Below are positions 62,382-64,000 of a stretch of 64,000 nt of DNA, piece after piece. A program made the position numbers and the translations under genes. Under the pieces are notes generated by a model. That model saw only the letters and a program-made list of their open reading frames with translations, did no database searches and was not told the origin of the DNA. Numbering within the stretch: position 1 is the first letter of the stretch; every line of letters begins with the position of its first letter. This DNA is from OLB7 sp966250335. GTDB taxonomy: Bacteria > Bacteroidota > Ignavibacteria > OLB7. The stretch is taken from positions 1-64,000 of the forward strand of contig CBINGZ010000018.1 of assembly GCA_966250335.1 (NCBI GenBank). The letters run 5' to 3'.

Positions 62382-64000
62382 ATGAAATCATTGTATCGCT
62401 TTACGATTGTTGCCGCCGTTCTCATCGCTCTGACAACCGCTACGACGGCGGCGCAGAGTCTGGAGTGGGAGACGCTGAACAGCCTGTTCGGGGGGGGAGC
62501 CCGTGATATGGCGTTCGACACGACCACCGGTACTCTGTTCGCCGCCACGACGGCGGGCGGGGTGTTCAGATCGACGGACGACGGTCTGACATGGAAGGAG
62601 ATCAACGACGGACTGCCGGCGCTGAACGCCCGTCGGATCGTCGTGGGGCCACAGAGCACCCTCTTCGTCTATATCGAGGGGGTCGGCGCCGGCAGGTATT
62701 ACAATTACAAGAGAGGTCTCTACAGATCCACCGATCAGGGAGCGTCGTGGGTCTACGCCGATGTCCCGAACAGACTGGATACTCTGCCGTTGTACCATAC
62801 TCCGCTCTTCTCTCTCTCCCCGGACGGAATCCTGTATACGTGGGATACCAGGCTGTTCAGGTCCACCGATCTGGGAACTACATGGGAGCCGCTGGGTCCG
62901 CCCGTTACTCTTCCTACATGGTTCGACATGGCGGCCGATGCGCAGGGGCGAATCGTCTTTGTCACCTCCAGCGTCTTCGACGGGGTGCATATCTTCTCCG
63001 GAGATACCTGGCGTACCGTGAAGGTTGGGGCGGGAGTGGTCGACGTCGAGGCGTTCGGAGATTATGTTCTCGCGGGCACCACGAGCGGTATCTATCGTTC
63101 ATCCGACGGGGGCGCGAGTTGGGTCAGAGTTACCTCCAAGGAACTTGAGACACGAACCATCATGAATTTCAGAGGGCGGAACGGCGAGATCTTCGCATCG
63201 AACGACAATGGACATTCCTCCTTCGAGATCCTCAGGTCGACGAACAACGGCGCAACCTGGAGCGCGTTCGGTGATGGATGGAACGACAAGATCGTCCTGC
63301 GTGGAAAGAATGCTGTGATGGTCGGCAGCGACACAGACCTCCGGCGCTCGGTCAACGAGGGTGTGATCTGGCGCACGGTGACGGAAGGGTTGAGCGCGCG
63401 CGATATACGGAGTCTGACGGTCTCTCCATCCGGCTCGATCTTTGCCATGAGCGGCTACACCACACTGTTCCGCTCCACCGATCGAGGCGGGGAATGGGAG
63501 CCTCTCGACGCCCGGGTGTTCAAAACGACGGTGCTTTCCAACGGACACCTCATAGGGAGTATGATAGACGATGCCGTTCCGGGTCTGCACCGGTCGACCG
63601 ACGACGGCGCGACATGGACTCCGATTGAGGAATTCGACAACCTCTTCTTCTCAGTGGCATTCGTCAAGGGACTCCCCGGGGGGCATGTCGTGGTCGTTTA
63701 CGCCAAGTCGCAGAATCTGTCCATCTGGCTCTCGGATGATTACGGCTCCACCTGGAGCCTGATTGTGGAGGAGGCCCCGCAGTATGACATGCTCACCCCC
63801 TCGGACGCGGTGATGCTCTCTCCTACGGAGATTCTTATCAGCTCGGATGACAACGATCATGAATTTCTCAGGTGCACCAGGACGGGGGAGACATGGGGCG
63901 TGACGCACACCAAGCTCGGGAGGGTGATGTCGATGGCGGTCGACGGTAGAGGGGCGGTCTGGGCCGCAGGCGGGGGGCTCTATCGCTCGACCGACGGTGG
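62382..64000 (+). CDS. BNR/Asp-box beta-propeller secreted protein, paralog 2 (partial, runs off right edge)
   Basis: 539 codons are visible without a stop from the ATG at 62382, which has GGGAAG upstream and lies 5 bp after the stop of paralog 1. A signal peptide (LYRFTIVAAVLIALTTATTAAQ) is followed by SLEWETLNSLFGGGARDMAFD. At least eight Asp-box motifs of the form FRSTDxGxTW are present: GVFRSTDDGLTW, LYRSTDQGASW, LFRSTDLGTTW, IYRSSDGGASW, ILRSTNNGATW, LFRSTDRGGEW, LHRSTDDGATW, and LYRSTDGG at the edge. Such sortilin/YCF48-like propellers in Bacteroidota are often T9SS cargo; whether a sorting domain follows lies outside the window. It resembles paralog 1 along its length and arose by tandem duplication. 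Confidence 0.88.
   Translation, partial: MKSLYRFTIVAAVLIALTTATTAAQSLEWETLNSLFGGGARDMAFDTTTGTLFAATTAGGVFRSTDDGLTWKEINDGLPALNARRIVVGPQSTLFVYIEGVGAGRYYNYKRGLYRSTDQGASWVYADVPNRLDTLPLYHTPLFSLSPDGILYTWDTRLFRSTDLGTTWEPLGPPVTLPTWFDMAADAQGRIVFVTSSVFDGVHIFSGDTWRTVKVGAGVVDVEAFGDYVLAGTTSGIYRSSDGGASWVRVTSKELETRTIMNFRGRNGEIFASNDNGHSSFEILRSTNNGATWSAFGDGWNDKIVLRGKNAVMVGSDTDLRRSVNEGVIWRTVTEGLSARDIRSLTVSPSGSIFAMSGYTTLFRSTDRGGEWEPLDARVFKTTVLSNGHLIGSMIDDAVPGLHRSTDDGATWTPIEEFDNLFFSVAFVKGLPGGHVVVVYAKSQNLSIWLSDDYGSTWSLIVEEAPQYDMLTPSDAVMLSPTEILISSDDNDHEFLRCTRTGETWGVTHTKLGRVMSMAVDGRGAVWAAGGGLYRSTDG

Overview
The window is GC-rich chromosomal DNA from a Gram-negative member of the Bacteroidota/Chlorobiota (FCB) lineage, most like Candidatus Kapabacteria/Kapaibacteriota. 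Four lines of evidence support this. Several secreted proteins end in a type IX secretion (T9SS) type A sorting domain. An OmpA-family protein carries a FFDENSAEIPARY-type motif. Several intergenic regions contain the Bacteroidota -7 promoter motif TAnnTTTG. An Mla lipid transporter, an apolipoprotein N-acyltransferase and four predicted lipoproteins imply an outer membrane. The phylum assignment rests on family knowledge, not on a marker-gene tree. I saw no rRNA, tRNA, CRISPR array, insertion sequence or prophage.

Layout. 1-5410 (minus): an OmpA-family protein running off the left edge and, upstream of it, a 1347-residue SBBP-repeat T9SS cargo protein; their reading frames overlap as ATGA. 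5678-8373 (minus): lytic transglycosylase, mlaE, mlaF. 8693-11436 (plus): lnt and a lipoprotein. 11547-13130 (minus): a glycosyltransferase and a small T9SS-tailed protein. 13781-18461 (plus): an AT-hook-repeat protein, holA-mazG, and carA behind its own promoter. 18552-20618: thiolase and 3-hydroxyacyl-CoA dehydrogenase. 20689-23319: an orphan MbcA/ParS-type antitoxin domain, a class 3 lipase and a lipoprotein. 23738-30193: a complete sufBCDSUT operon closed by an Rrf2-family regulator gene. 31084-41142: a single 3352-codon gene for a repetitive surface or fibre protein. 41316-43163: mdh and a lipoprotein. 43530-47383 (minus): dsbD, a small hypothetical gene and ilvE. 47518-52637 (plus): a HAD phosphatase, a 7TM-HD (PgpH-type) protein, xerD and a fatty-acid hydroxylase. 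52679-53395 (minus): a GIN-domain lipoprotein. 54334-58459 (plus): two tandem paralogous T9SS cargo proteins with a shared structured leader. 58579-60630 (minus): uvrB. 61071-64000 (plus): two Asp-box/BNR paralogs, the first frameshifted, the second running off the right edge.

Most of the window is core metabolism and envelope biogenesis. The parts that stand out are: the conserved structured leader in front of the two tandem T9SS cargo genes; two copies of a large hairpin repeat (about 30.3-30.65 kb and 43.3-43.46 kb) whose paired arms show compensatory changes; the 10-kb repeat gene, built from a 51-bp period and containing recent unit duplications; a 23-G tract that encodes a polyproline linker in the OmpA protein and could act as a phase-variation switch; and a 13-fold GRP (AT-hook-like) repeat protein. 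No complete new defence or biosynthetic system is evident. The leader and the hairpin repeats are the best candidates for something undescribed.
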